Assembly (NCBI RefSeq): GCF_030161235.1
Contig: NZ_BSPW01000054.1
Coordinates: 1 to 64,000, forward strand
Direction of reading: 5' to 3'
Source of the DNA: Vibrio zhanjiangensis
GTDB lineage: Bacteria; Pseudomonadota; Gammaproteobacteria; Enterobacterales; Vibrionaceae
Length of the DNA stretch: 64,000 nt
Shown: positions 38,578 through 48,603 of the stretch, in pieces
Position numbering within the stretch: the stretch's first letter is position 1
Layout: every line of letters begins with the position of its first letter
The notes under the pieces: model-generated
What the model saw: the letters and a program-made list of their open reading frames with translations, nothing else
The model's database searches: none
What the model was told of the DNA's origin: nothing
Translations under genes and position numbers: made by a program

Positions 38578-39231
38578 CTATTGAATAATGTATCCCACAC
38601 CACGGATATTTTTTATCGTATCTTTGGGCATTTTTTTTCTCAAATTGTGAATATGGACTTCAATCGAATTCAGTCCTGCGCTTTCATCCCATCCATGCAT
38701 ATTTTGTAGGATCTGTGTTTTACTCAGTACTCGTCCTGAATTTGTAATCAGGTAGAGCAGTATTTTAAATTCATTGGGTGTTAAATTAATGCACTCACCT
38801 GCGACTGCAACTTTGTGTGAATTTACCGAAACAGAGACATCACCTATGACGATAGTATCATCCGCAATCCCAGCAGACCGTCTTATTAATGCTCCCATTC
38901 TGGCAAGTAATTCTTCAAGTTGAAATGGCTTTACTAAATAATCATCCGCACCATGATTTAGCCCATAAACGCGGTCATTCAATTCATCCCTAGCACTGAG
39001 AATCAATATTGGTGTTTTATCGCCTTTGTCCCTCAAATCTTTGAGAACTTGTAACCCACTGATACCCGGTAAACCAATATCGAGAATAATCAGCAGAAAA
39101 TCATCTGCTTGCAGAGCGTGTAAAGCACTCTCTCCAGAAGTAACCCAGTCAGTGGTATAGTGATGTCTCGAAAGAGAAGCCGTAATGGCATTACCGAGCA
39201 TAGGATCATCTTCAACAAGTAAAATACGCAT
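38578..39231 (-). CDS. OmpR-family response regulator
   Basis: A 217-residue regulator. The receiver (about 1-120) has MRILLVEDDPMLG, LILDIGLPGISGLQVL with the phospho-acceptor Asp near 51, and the conserved Lys in VKPFQLEEL. A winged-helix DNA-binding domain (about 125-217) reads LTPNEFKILLYLITNSGRVLSK and EVHIHNLRKKM, ending RGVGYIIQ. It precedes its kinase by 4 bp. QseB/PmrA-like. Targets unknown. Confidence 0.93.
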   Translation of the reverse strand: MRILLVEDDPMLGNAITASLSRHHYTTDWVTSGESALHALQADDFLLIILDIGLPGISGLQVLKDLRDKGDKTPILILSARDELNDRVYGLNHGADDYLVKPFQLEELLARMGALIRRSAGIADDTIVIGDVSVSVNSHKVAVAGECINLTPNEFKILLYLITNSGRVLSKTQILQNMHGWDESAGLNSIEVHIHNLRKKMPKDTIKNIRGVGYIIQ

Positions 39232-39324
39232 TTCATCCCCCTACTTATTCAGAATCTAGCCAACAAAAAAGGCCGACACATGCCACCAACTTAATCTATC
39301 AGACTTAAAAAAGGTTTAAATTTT

Positions 39325-39939
39325 CTACGATTTTTTTTGTTTCGTTGCAACCACAGAAAACAGGTGCCAATTATGTGGTTCACCCTCGGAGGTTTGCCCT
39401 GAAACCTTGTGTTCTTGCCACTTTTCAACGTTAAAGTCTGCAAATATTGCTTTTAGCTTTTCTTCAGTAAAAACATTAACTTCTGGCCAAAATGCCTCTT
39501 TATCGTATTGTGCGCTCGCCATAGTATCCTCAGGCCCCAAGAAGGAACCACAAAATACGCCTTGATTTGGATTGAGCGAGCAACAAATATCAGACCACAC
39601 TTTTTCAAACTGGCTAGGAGGGCAAAAAAACAAACTCGCATCGGCAACCACCAAAGAAGCTTCAGGGTAAATGTAAGAGCTAAAATCACTACATGACAAA
39701 AAGACTTTATCATCGCTGCCATAACGCTTTGCACAGCGTTTTATGGACTCTTCTTCTACATCAAAGCCATAAACAGTGAAGCCTTTTGACCGCAGAAACG
39801 CAATATCTGAACCCGCCCCACAGCCACAATCGATAGCGATGCGCTCTCCATGTACAAGGTCAACAGCATAGCGTAGATCTTCTCTGACCTTACTGTTTTC
39901 TGTGGCATCATAATATGCTGATATTTCTTTACTGCTCAC
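39325..39939 (-). CDS. Class I SAM-dependent methyltransferase
   Basis: A 204-residue methyltransferase of the TehB/UbiE-like type. Motif I is IAIDCGCGAGSDIAFL (about 34-49), then VYGFDVEEESIKRC for the acidic loop and SLVVADASLFFCPP for the later motif. The substrate cannot be told from sequence. It lies between the two-component pair and the efflux end of the biosynthetic cluster on the same strand, but a 134-bp gap separates it from the hlyD-like gene. Membership in the cluster is uncertain. Confidence 0.82.
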   Translation of the reverse strand: MSSKEISAYYDATENSKVREDLRYAVDLVHGERIAIDCGCGAGSDIAFLRSKGFTVYGFDVEEESIKRCAKRYGSDDKVFLSCSDFSSYIYPEASLVVADASLFFCPPSQFEKVWSDICCSLNPNQGVFCGSFLGPEDTMASAQYDKEAFWPEVNVFTEEKLKAIFADFNVEKWQEHKVSGQTSEGEPHNWHLFSVVATKQKKS

Positions 39940-40073
39940 TGCCTACTCCTTACAAATCAAAGTTATAGCATTTATTACCTTGTTTGTGAGTAATCAGTCA
40001 AGACATGAATTATCTTCCACCTATTGTCATAAGTAGTAGAAAACGAGAAGCCAACTAAAGCGATTGATTAGGT

Positions 40074-41075
40074 TCAGCGAGTATCAACGGTCACAACAGC
40101 CGATAAACCGTTGTCGATCTCAACAGGTTGGTCAAAGATTATCTTAACCGGCACTCTTTGTACTACTTTAGTGAAATTGCCCGTAGCATTGTCTGGCGGT
40201 AGCAAAGCAAAAGTTGATCCCGTTGCAGCAGAAAGGCTATCTATTGTCGCCTCAAATGTCTTACCAGGATAGGCATCAATAGTGACATTGACTGGTTGCC
40301 CTTTATGCATGCGCGCCTTCTGGGTTTCTTTGAAATTTGCTAAAATCCATGGAGTACTATCGGAAACGATGCTCACCATTGATTGACCTTGTTGAACCAT
40401 CATGCCAACTTGTAAATTTCGATTACTAATCACGCCATCTATAGGAGCAAGAATTCGGGCATAACCTAGCTCTAACCTCGTCTGAGAAAGGCTCGCTTCA
40501 GCTTGAATAACCATTGCATTAGCTTGCTCGATTTCACTTTTCAACACCGACAACTTATCCTGCTGCGTTTTCAAACTCGCTTGCGCTTCGTAGTAAGCTG
40601 CTTCATCAACTTTGTAGGCTGATGCGCTATTATCCCTTTCTCCTTTTGATATGTAATTTTGCTTTTCCAATGCTTGATAACGTTTGTATTGTTCTAGCGA
40701 ATATTGGTATTTCGCTTTTGCAGAGATGACCTTACTTTGGTACTCCTCAATAGTACTTTTTTGCATCTGAAACGCAGCATCAGCATTAGACTGCTCTGCG
40801 CGACTTTGTGCCAAATTTGCCTGTGCTAATTTCTCCTTGATCAACAGCTCTCTATCATCAAGCTGTGCCAATACATCGCCTTTTTTAACTCTTTGATTAT
40901 CATGAACAAAGACTTTTACCACCTCAGCATTTATCCGCGAACTAACATGTGTAATATCAGTTTGAACATAGGCATTATCTGTCGTTTGAAAAAAGCGACC
41001 ATAATAGTACCAATATGCACTGCCGACCAATACCAACATCATCAGTGGAATCATAATCTTTATTATTTTTTTCAT
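40074..41075 (-). CDS. HlyD/EmrA-type membrane fusion protein
   Basis: A protein of about 333 residues; ATG 41075 is chosen, as it begins the anchor MKKIIKIMIPLMMLVLVGSAYWYYY (the frame is open to 41090). Features: FQTTDNAYVQTDITHVSSRINAEVVKVFVHDNQRVKKGDVLAQLD (biotin-lipoyl domain), a long coiled-coil hairpin (about 90-190), and GYARILAPIDGVISNRNLQVGMMVQQGQ. It is the periplasmic adaptor for the DHA2 pump encoded upstream in the same direction, forming an EmrAB-TolC-type exporter. It probably exports the product of the NRPS-PKS or confers self-resistance (inference). Confidence 0.9.
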   Translation of the reverse strand: MKKIIKIMIPLMMLVLVGSAYWYYYGRFFQTTDNAYVQTDITHVSSRINAEVVKVFVHDNQRVKKGDVLAQLDDRELLIKEKLAQANLAQSRAEQSNADAAFQMQKSTIEEYQSKVISAKAKYQYSLEQYKRYQALEKQNYISKGERDNSASAYKVDEAAYYEAQASLKTQQDKLSVLKSEIEQANAMVIQAEASLSQTRLELGYARILAPIDGVISNRNLQVGMMVQQGQSMVSIVSDSTPWILANFKETQKARMHKGQPVNVTIDAYPGKTFEATIDSLSAATGSTFALLPPDNATGNFTKVVQRVPVKIIFDQPVEIDNGLSAVVTVDTR

Positions 41076-41109
41076 AACGTGACCAACCAATTAAAAAAGG
41101 CGCATAAAA

Positions 41110-42126
41110 CTAGATCCGGACTAATTGTTTACCGAAATGATTCCCTTCAAGCAAATCGACAAAAGCTTGGGGAGCATTTTCCAACCCTTCAGTTATCGTT
41201 TCACGAAACTTAAGCTTTCCAGCTTCAGCAGCTTCTGTCAGCCAACGAACAGAGCTGGCGTAATCATTGAGCCACTCTGTGACTAAGAAAAAGCGGTTTT
41301 CCGGAGCATTGGGTAAAGAGGAATAAAAACGTGATAACGCCGATGCATCCACATCTTTCCCTTTGTTGTATAACGCGGCGCTACCACAAATTGGTACCCG
41401 AGCACCTTCATTCAGATGGCGGGCGACTATCGAAGATGTGCGCCCTCCAACATTCTCAAAATATATGTCAACGCCATCAGGACAAGCGTCTTCGATAGCC
41501 TCACTGAAGTTATCATCTTTATAGTTAACACACGCATCAAAGCCTAATTCATCGACAACATAACGACATTTTTCATCGCTGCCAGCAATCCCCACAACTC
41601 GGCAACCAAGCATTTTCCCAATTTGACCAGCGACTGATCCAACTGCACCGGAAGCAGCAGAAACCACCATAGTTTCACCAGCTTTGGGCTTCGCTATCTT
41701 ATACAATCCAAAGTAAGCCGCACGACCTGGTGTTCCGGCAACACTGAGAAATATTGTTGGCGATAAATGGGTATCAGGCAGACGGTTGATCAAAAAATCT
41801 TCGTCGTTAGTTACGTGATATTTCTGCCATCCCGAGAAGGTTGCAACAATATCACCCACCAAATATTTTGAGCTCTTGCTCTCAACCACCCTTGCAATGG
41901 TTTCTCCCTGAATGACTTCACCAAGACCTATGGGATCAACATAAGCTGTCGTTTTATTAAGACGTGGACGAGTATAAGGGTCCATCGACAGCCACAAATT
42001 CTCAACCAAAATCTCCCCCTGCTGTAGCTCTCCAAGTGGCTTATTTGATAAACGAAAGTTATCTACAGCAACAGCACCCTGAGGATGGCTATCAAGAACA
42101 ATCGCCGGATTGACTAATTTATTCAT
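41110..42126 (-). CDS. NADP-dependent oxidoreductase, CurA-like MDR family
   Basis: A 338-residue zinc-independent medium-chain reductase. N-terminal GroES-like part: LVENLWLSMDPYTRPRLN; Rossmann part: AKPKAGETMVVSAASGAVGSVAGQIGKMLGCRVVGIAGSDEKC. It resembles E. coli CurA, an NADPH-dependent alkenal/enone reductase, and leukotriene B4 dehydrogenases. AAGGGAAACAAT precedes the ATG. It sits between the membrane protein and efflux adaptor genes in the biosynthetic operon. It could act as a separate enoyl reductase or tailoring enzyme (inference), or be a general reductase. Confidence 0.87.
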   Translation of the reverse strand: MNKLVNPAIVLDSHPQGAVAVDNFRLSNKPLGELQQGEILVENLWLSMDPYTRPRLNKTTAYVDPIGLGEVIQGETIARVVESKSSKYLVGDIVATFSGWQKYHVTNDEDFLINRLPDTHLSPTIFLSVAGTPGRAAYFGLYKIAKPKAGETMVVSAASGAVGSVAGQIGKMLGCRVVGIAGSDEKCRYVVDELGFDACVNYKDDNFSEAIEDACPDGVDIYFENVGGRTSSIVARHLNEGARVPICGSAALYNKGKDVDASALSRFYSSLPNAPENRFFLVTEWLNDYASSVRWLTEAAEAGKLKFRETITEGLENAPQAFVDLLEGNHFGKQLVRI

Positions 42127-42215
42127 ATTGTTTCCCTTTAAGTTTTTGGTTGTAAATAGTGATATAACGTCTGCCCATTGGTATCAACACCACTTAAAGT
42201 CATGAATCCTATACC

Positions 42216-42842
42216 TTAAGAGAGTTGATTAACTTTCTCCGATGCCCAGCGATAACTAGGCCAATAAAAACTGAAACCGATCATGGCTAGCGTCAAAGGC
42301 CATGCACCGACAAACACAAAGTAATCAGTGTAATCCGGTAAATCGTGTGAAAATTTAACTACGAGTATTGCTTTGACGGTATAGGCAATTATCCAAACTA
42401 GCGATATTTCCTGCCACACCTTGGCATATTGAGTCGTGCCGTACACAGACAGCTGAGTCAGGCGAGGCAATGCATTTTCGGCTTGCGTTCGCACCACAGG
42501 TCGACCAATCAAAGAATAGAAACCAAATACCAAAATAATAGACAGTGAACCACCAACAGAAAGTAACACGCTCTCTTGATTAATTCCGAAAAAACGATAG
42601 CCATGTAAATACAAATAATGAACGCTACCCGAAACTAAGATAAGCGCAATAATAGATAAAGAGCCAGAACGCTTACAAAACATCTCCAGCACTGCCGAAT
42701 AACAAGCGGTAACAATTAACGCGAGTCCAGCGCCCAAAGTCCAGAAAATAGCATTATATATGATGATAGGAACAATAATCGTCAAACGAGCTTCAGAAGA
42801 CAATAAATAGCTCCAAACACTCAATGCAGTTTTATTACTCAC
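42216..42842 (-). CDS. VC0807-like polytopic membrane protein
   Basis: A 208-residue membrane protein with about six helices: SEARLTIIVPIIIYNAIFWTLGAG, LALIVTACYSAVLEMFCKR, then ALILVSGSVHYLYLHGYRFFG and two more pairs. A charged loop follows GRPVVRTQAENALPRL. The pattern resembles VC0807/IspZ-like proteins, but the match is loose. Its ATG overlaps the stop of the MFS pump gene by 4 bp (ATGA), so it is translated with the pump. It may assist transport or immunity. Function unknown. Confidence 0.65.
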   Translation of the reverse strand: MSNKTALSVWSYLLSSEARLTIIVPIIIYNAIFWTLGAGLALIVTACYSAVLEMFCKRSGSLSIIALILVSGSVHYLYLHGYRFFGINQESVLLSVGGSLSIILVFGFYSLIGRPVVRTQAENALPRLTQLSVYGTTQYAKVWQEISLVWIIAYTVKAILVVKFSHDLPDYTDYFVFVGAWPLTLAMIGFSFYWPSYRWASEKVNQLS

Positions 42843-44428
42843 GCGGTTTCCTCCTGCTTTAATTGAAGCCGAAAATCACGATTCGAACACAACACCATAA
42901 TGGCTGTGGCCAGCATCATGACACCCATAATCATAAACAAGTCGTTGAATGCCATAATCTGTGATTGCACAGCCATTCTTTCTCCAAGAATCGAGACCGC
43001 AGTGTGTTGTAAGTGTTCACTATCGGTCGGTAATCCCTGATTCAACAATATATTTTTTACATCACCCAAATAGTTATAAAACGGTTGACTTCCAATTGAC
43101 ACTCTTGACTTCACAGCATCAAGATGGAAGTCAATTCGGCTAATAAAATACGTCGAAAGTATCGCCGTTCCCATAGAGCCTCCTATACTACGAAACACAT
43201 TGATCAATACTGCCGAAGATGCCGCATCTTCCGCTTTTATATTTTGCGTTGCAAGAATAGAAAGAGGGACCATAATAAACGGCTGACCTAAGGCTCTGAC
43301 AAGCATGGAAGCTATCATCTGAGGTCCCGCAAAGTCTGAACTCATAAAACAATCCATAAAAGAGCTGATAGACAGGCCCATAAAGCCGATGAATATGAGA
43401 TATTTCGGGTTATATCGACGAATAAGATAGGGAATAAATGGCAAAATAAATAATTGAGGCAATCCCATCCAAATGACCACATGTCCTATTTCAGTAGCAT
43501 TGTAATCATGAATCATAGTGAGATAGTAAGGCACCAAAAACAGCGTGCCATAAATAGCCGAACCCAGCATAGCAAAAATCAGTAATGCGTAGGAGTATTG
43601 ATATTCTCGAAACAAACGAATATTAATTAATGGATGCCGACATATAATTTGATCATAAATAAAAATTACAAAGCTGATTATCGAAATAATAGCCAAAATG
43701 CAGATCATTCTTGAGTCAAACCAATTCTCATCCCCACCTTTTTCCAAGATAACTTCTAAGGTGCCAAGAAATACCATTACAGTGACAACACCTAGATAGT
43801 CCCCCTGACGAATAATTTTCCAATCTATGAGTGGGTGATTCATCGAGCGTTGAATCAACACCCAAGCCAATACAGATGGCAAGACATTGACGTAAAAAAT
43901 GGCATGCCATGACAAGTGTTCGGTTAACCAACCTCCAACCGCAGGGCCAATGGCTGGTGCAAAGGTGGCAATAATGCTGAAAAGTGACATCCCCATCGGT
44001 CTCTTTTCTTTGGGGAGAATTTCAATAATTAGCCGAAAAGACAAAGGGATTAAAGCACCACCACAAAACCCTTGCATGGCTCGAAAGACAATCATGGATT
44101 CTAGGCTCCACGCCATAGAACAAAGTAAAGATGAACCCATAAATCCACCAATACACCATAACGCATATCGTCCCGTTCCAAGGGCTTGTGACAACCATCC
44201 ACAAAGTGGAATCGCTACGATTTCGGCCGTAAAGTAAGACGTCATCAACCAAGAAGCGTCGTCTAAAGAGGCAGAAAGCGCCCCTTGTATGACTTTCATC
44301 GAAGAGTTGGTAATTTGAATATCCAAAATGGCCATAAAACCACCAATAAGACCACCAACTATCGCCCACCACTCCTTGTTTGAAACAACGGCTTCACTTT
44401 CCGGCGTCACCATAGCAGTATTACTCAA
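42839..44428 (-). CDS. DHA2-family MFS multidrug exporter (EmrB-like)
   Basis: A 529-residue transporter with 14 helices. GGFMAILDIQITNSSMKVIQGALSASLDDASWLMTSYFTAEIVAIPLCGWLSQALGTGRY contains the DHA2 motifs: Asp and Asn of LDIQITNSS and the TSY-AEIVAIPLCGWLS antiporter block. It overlaps the terminating NRPS by 4 bp and the next gene by 4 bp. With the HlyD-like adaptor it should form an EmrAB-like tripartite pump. The tight coupling to NRPS genes suggests product export. Confidence 0.92.
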   Translation of the reverse strand: MSNTAMVTPESEAVVSNKEWWAIVGGLIGGFMAILDIQITNSSMKVIQGALSASLDDASWLMTSYFTAEIVAIPLCGWLSQALGTGRYALWCIGGFMGSSLLCSMAWSLESMIVFRAMQGFCGGALIPLSFRLIIEILPKEKRPMGMSLFSIIATFAPAIGPAVGGWLTEHLSWHAIFYVNVLPSVLAWVLIQRSMNHPLIDWKIIRQGDYLGVVTVMVFLGTLEVILEKGGDENWFDSRMICILAIISIISFVIFIYDQIICRHPLINIRLFREYQYSYALLIFAMLGSAIYGTLFLVPYYLTMIHDYNATEIGHVVIWMGLPQLFILPFIPYLIRRYNPKYLIFIGFMGLSISSFMDCFMSSDFAGPQMIASMLVRALGQPFIMVPLSILATQNIKAEDAASSAVLINVFRSIGGSMGTAILSTYFISRIDFHLDAVKSRVSIGSQPFYNYLGDVKNILLNQGLPTDSEHLQHTAVSILGERMAVQSQIMAFNDLFMIMGVMMLATAIMVLCSNRDFRLQLKQEETA

Positions 44429-47400
44429 AGTCGCTCCTCCTGCAGACGCTTAGCCAGTTCAGAGATAAATGGAGCATTCATCATAGAGATATGATCGCCT
44501 AAAGCTGGAATGACACTCACAGGCTGCTCACTAAAGGCTTGCCAGCCCAGTCCCCTTTCATTCAAACGGATACGACCGGGTAATATCTCTTGCGCCTCTG
44601 CAACTATCACTTGTCCACCATACACACGTCCTTGATATTGGTCGGTTGCTGTCATGTGCGCTTGCAAAATACTCAGAAAATATTGAAAATCTTCTACGCT
44701 GATGTTGTCAGGTACCAATTGGGCTCGTCGGAATCCATCAAGGAATACTTGACTCCTCTCAAGATCTGACATGGATAACAGCTGTGTTCCCGATGTGTTA
44801 AAAGATGCCCCAGTAAACCATTCAACCTTTTGAGCAAAATAGGCGAGTCGATCATATTCCGTCATATTTGCACTATCATCAACATTCACTGTGGGTGCAG
44901 GCTGATCAAACACCAAAACCTTGGGCGTATTACCGTTAAGTTCTTCAATCTGACAAGCCATTTCAAAAGCAATAGTACCGCCTAAAGACCAACCACCAAT
45001 GATGAGATCGGTGTGCTGCGTTAGCTCACCTAACTGATCGACATAGTAGCCAGCCAAGTGAGATACTTCATGGTTGTATTCAGCCACCCCACTAAAGTCA
45101 GCAACTTGGATACCATAAACCGGATAACTCTTGTCTAAGCCGCGAGTAAACTCGCTATAGCACATCACATTTCCACCAGCTGGGTGCACTAGAATCAAGG
45201 TTGGTTTAACCTCTGGATTCCCCTTATTGAGCACAACAACAGATTGTCCTGTATCGCTACTGGTTGAGACTGTGTCTATGTACCTTGCAAGTTCAACAAT
45301 ACTGCTATTCTCGAGAAACTCACCCAGTGATAGCGTGGTTGCAAATGCTTTATTAAGGTCAATAAGAAGTTTCAGCGCGCTGATTGAATTGCCCCCAAGC
45401 GCTAAAAATTTGCTATCAGTGCTGACCTCATTCCGACCTAACGCCTGACTAAACAGCATCAATAAACGTCTTTCTTTATCATTTTTCGGTAACACAATCT
45501 CATGGTCACGTTGACATGTCTGCACCATGGGAAGCTGTCGATAGTTTATTTTTCCACTGGACGTAAGTGGCATAACATCGAGCCATACCCATACGTCGGG
45601 ATACATATACCTAGGCAAAACATTCTCAAGTTGCTGTTGAATAGCAGCGTGGCTACTTGAGTACTCCGAAGAGCAATTAACATAAGCAACCAACTGATTC
45701 TCTTGACCAAGATGTTTTTGGACAACAGCAACACTGTCTACTTCAACCAGCTGACGAATTGTATTTTCGATTTCAGCCAGCTCAACTCGATAACCTCTCA
45801 CCTTGACTTGTCTATCCAAACGGCCGAGATACTCAATCTCACCATGGCTATTTATGCGACCTTTGTCACCAGTTCGATATAAACGCTCTCCATCTAGGTA
45901 TGGATGGTCAATAAATTGATCTTGACTGGAATCTGCATTGCCAATGTATCCAGATGCAAGTTGTCGCCCACCAATGCATATCTCTCCTGCTAAACCTGAG
46001 TGAACCAGCTGCTGGTTGGCATCTAAGATTAATACATGATTACCCTTTAACGGCTGGCCAATTGGAACAATATTCGCATCCCAATTGGTGAGTTTTCTGG
46101 GCAACTTGTAGGTAGTAACACCAACAGTACACTCAGTTGGGCCGAAATGATTGATTATCTCACACTCAGGTCTCATGGCTTTTACTTTATGCACTAAAGA
46201 GATGGCTAAAGGCTCACCACCAAGTACCAATGTACTTGTCGGTAATAAATCAGCAGCATTAGGTACATTCATTAGCGCAGAAAGATGAGTCGGCGTTATC
46301 TTGGCACAATCAATTGGATGATCTTTGAGATATTTCGTCAGCGTTTCTGGACTCTCCAACATCTCTTTTGTCACAACTACCAGTTCTCCTCGACCAACAA
46401 GTGAGGGAAACAGCATAGTGTGAGCCAAATCTGTCGCGAACGAAGAAAACATCCCGTAGCGCGCTTGGCAAGATTGCTGCAACACTGGTGCAATCGATTG
46501 ACAATAAGCGCTTAATTGAGAATGGAATACGCACACACCTTTTGGGTTTCCAGTACTTCCCGACGTATAAATAATGTATGCGGGGCGCTCGCAATTGGGA
46601 TCAGTAAATACATTTTCCTGAGACAGTTCATCATGCACAGATTCATCGGACATATTTATCCAATTCAATGAAGATAGCTGTTTCAGTGTTGCTAGGTTTT
46701 CCGGCAAGTTACCCTTGTAGAGCACATTTTGAACTTTGGCATCATTTAAGATGTAATTCACTTTTGATTCTGGCAAGTTGATATCGATCGGAAGATAGCA
46801 GCCTCCGGCTTTTAAAATGGCCAATATAGCCGTCACACTATGCTCATCTTTTTCCATCACAAAGGCAACGGGCTCACCCAAACTGATGCCCTCCAATAGC
46901 AGCCTTTGTGCTAGCTGGTTAGCGCGTCGATTCAACTGCTGATAACTGAGTTCCCTAGCCTCACACCGCAAGGCAATATCATCGGGGAAATCATCCGCAA
47001 GCTGTTCAAATTGGAGGTGTACGGGAAGCAATGGCTCGTTTTGAACCATAACGCATTCTTTCAATATTGCTTTTTCTTCAAGCGGGGTAAGCAGAGATAA
47101 ACGACTTATGGTCTGATTTGGTGTCTCGACTATGGCAGAAAGTATGGTACATAAATCATCCAACATCCGCTCTATGGTCGCACGTTTAAATAGGGCGGTA
47201 TCGTAATTGATGGTAAAGACTAGACCTTCTCCGTCTTCTTCTACCCAGAGATTAAGATCAAGTTTAGCCACACCATAGTCAATCTTTAGAGGCTTATAAG
47301 TAAATCCTCTTTTTGCTCGAGAATGAGGGTAAACCTGATAACTCAAAACGGCTTGATACAGTGGGTTGATTCTTAAATCACGTGGATGTTCAATGGCATC

Positions 47401-48516
47401 TAAAATGCGATTCAAAGGCACATTCTGATAAGCGACGGCTTGTTCGCTTTGCCTCTTCGCAGCATGAACAACTGACGCCAAACGGCTATTGTCATCAAGT
47501 TGAAAACGCAGTGGAAGCGTATTCATAAACAGCCCCATCATATCTTGCGTTTTCGCATCCAAACGATTAGCAAAAGGAACGCCGATGACAATGTCTTTTT
47601 GACCACTGTATTTGTGCAGTAGTAGTTTGTAGGCCGCCAACATGATATGGAAGGTCGTTGCATTTTGGCTAACCGCAGTGGCTTGAAGTCGCTGAGAAAA
47701 ATCACTACTAAGGAACTTATTTACATAACTTCCCTCGAAGCTCATGCTCTCTGGACGAGGGTAATCAGTAGCAATATCCAATACACCTTCAGCGTCGCGC
47801 AGCTTTTCAGTCCAATAGGCTAAGCCTTTTTGATACTTTCCCTGCTCATACGCAAGGCTTTGGTCCAAGGCATAGTCTGTGAACTGCGGAGCCTGTTCGC
47901 TCGTTTGGCCAAAATAGATTTTCGTAAATTCTTGAAAACATAGACTGACCGTCCAGCCATCAGAAATGATATGGTGGAAAGTCAACATGACGACATATTC
48001 GCCAAGTTGTGTTTTTGCCATTCTCCAGCGAAACAGCGGCCCATTTTCGAGATCAAAGGCTTTGCACCCTTCCTCTCTTGCAACCTGCATCACCCATTGA
48101 TGCTTTTGTTCCTCAGGCATTGACGTAATGTCATCAAATCCGATATCAATGCTAACCTTGTCTTCAACATATTGACATGGTTCATTGTCAATCATACGAA
48201 TCTTGGTGCGAAAAATATTATGCCGCTCGGCCATTGTATTTAGAGCATGTTTAACACGAGCAGGATCAAAGTCATGATCAATGTGGCAAGTAATCGCGAG
48301 AGGATTATTATACGCCTTGTTACCTTTCTGATATTGCTCCAATGCCCAAATACTTTTTTGTGCATCAGTCAATGGGAATAGCTTACGAGTGTTGTCAGAC
48401 GCTTGACTCTCTTCCTTGAGCTGTGCTTTGTTATTTTTCTTTTCTCTAGCAAGTCTCTTGAGCTCTTCAAGTCCCATGGATTGCAAAATTTGATGTGTTT
48501 TCGTTGCCACAGCCAT
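44425..48516 (-). CDS. Terminating NRPS, C-A-T-TE
   Basis: A 1363-residue peptide synthetase. A 45-residue N-terminal tail precedes the condensation domain (about 46-480, HHIISDG at 181-187, complete). The adenylation domain (about 500-995) has YTSGSTGNPKG at 650-660 and NHFGPTE. My hand-read ten-residue code is D-L-T-K-V-G-H-V-G-K, one residue from the aspartate code of known synthetases. The carrier domain has its phosphopantetheine Ser at 1044 (LGGNS). A thioesterase (about 1100-1363) has GWSLGG with Ser 1177 and a late GDHISMM His. It would add Asp to the polyketide-extended chain and release it by hydrolysis or cyclisation. Confidence 0.93.
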   Translation of the reverse strand: MAVATKTHQILQSMGLEELKRLAREKKNNKAQLKEESQASDNTRKLFPLTDAQKSIWALEQYQKGNKAYNNPLAITCHIDHDFDPARVKHALNTMAERHNIFRTKIRMIDNEPCQYVEDKVSIDIGFDDITSMPEEQKHQWVMQVAREEGCKAFDLENGPLFRWRMAKTQLGEYVVMLTFHHIISDGWTVSLCFQEFTKIYFGQTSEQAPQFTDYALDQSLAYEQGKYQKGLAYWTEKLRDAEGVLDIATDYPRPESMSFEGSYVNKFLSSDFSQRLQATAVSQNATTFHIMLAAYKLLLHKYSGQKDIVIGVPFANRLDAKTQDMMGLFMNTLPLRFQLDDNSRLASVVHAAKRQSEQAVAYQNVPLNRILDAIEHPRDLRINPLYQAVLSYQVYPHSRAKRGFTYKPLKIDYGVAKLDLNLWVEEDGEGLVFTINYDTALFKRATIERMLDDLCTILSAIVETPNQTISRLSLLTPLEEKAILKECVMVQNEPLLPVHLQFEQLADDFPDDIALRCEARELSYQQLNRRANQLAQRLLLEGISLGEPVAFVMEKDEHSVTAILAILKAGGCYLPIDINLPESKVNYILNDAKVQNVLYKGNLPENLATLKQLSSLNWINMSDESVHDELSQENVFTDPNCERPAYIIYTSGSTGNPKGVCVFHSQLSAYCQSIAPVLQQSCQARYGMFSSFATDLAHTMLFPSLVGRGELVVVTKEMLESPETLTKYLKDHPIDCAKITPTHLSALMNVPNAADLLPTSTLVLGGEPLAISLVHKVKAMRPECEIINHFGPTECTVGVTTYKLPRKLTNWDANIVPIGQPLKGNHVLILDANQQLVHSGLAGEICIGGRQLASGYIGNADSSQDQFIDHPYLDGERLYRTGDKGRINSHGEIEYLGRLDRQVKVRGYRVELAEIENTIRQLVEVDSVAVVQKHLGQENQLVAYVNCSSEYSSSHAAIQQQLENVLPRYMYPDVWVWLDVMPLTSSGKINYRQLPMVQTCQRDHEIVLPKNDKERRLLMLFSQALGRNEVSTDSKFLALGGNSISALKLLIDLNKAFATTLSLGEFLENSSIVELARYIDTVSTSSDTGQSVVVLNKGNPEVKPTLILVHPAGGNVMCYSEFTRGLDKSYPVYGIQVADFSGVAEYNHEVSHLAGYYVDQLGELTQHTDLIIGGWSLGGTIAFEMACQIEELNGNTPKVLVFDQPAPTVNVDDSANMTEYDRLAYFAQKVEWFTGASFNTSGTQLLSMSDLERSQVFLDGFRRAQLVPDNISVEDFQYFLSILQAHMTATDQYQGRVYGGQVIVAEAQEILPGRIRLNERGLGWQAFSEQPVSVIPALGDHISMMNAPFISELAKRLQEERL

Positions 48517-48603
48517 ACCCTTATCATGATTGGTAGATAAGGCTGCTTGTTAAAAGCAGCCAAAGATTAACGTTATTCCCAAGCACAAACTTGGGAACAC
48601 GCT

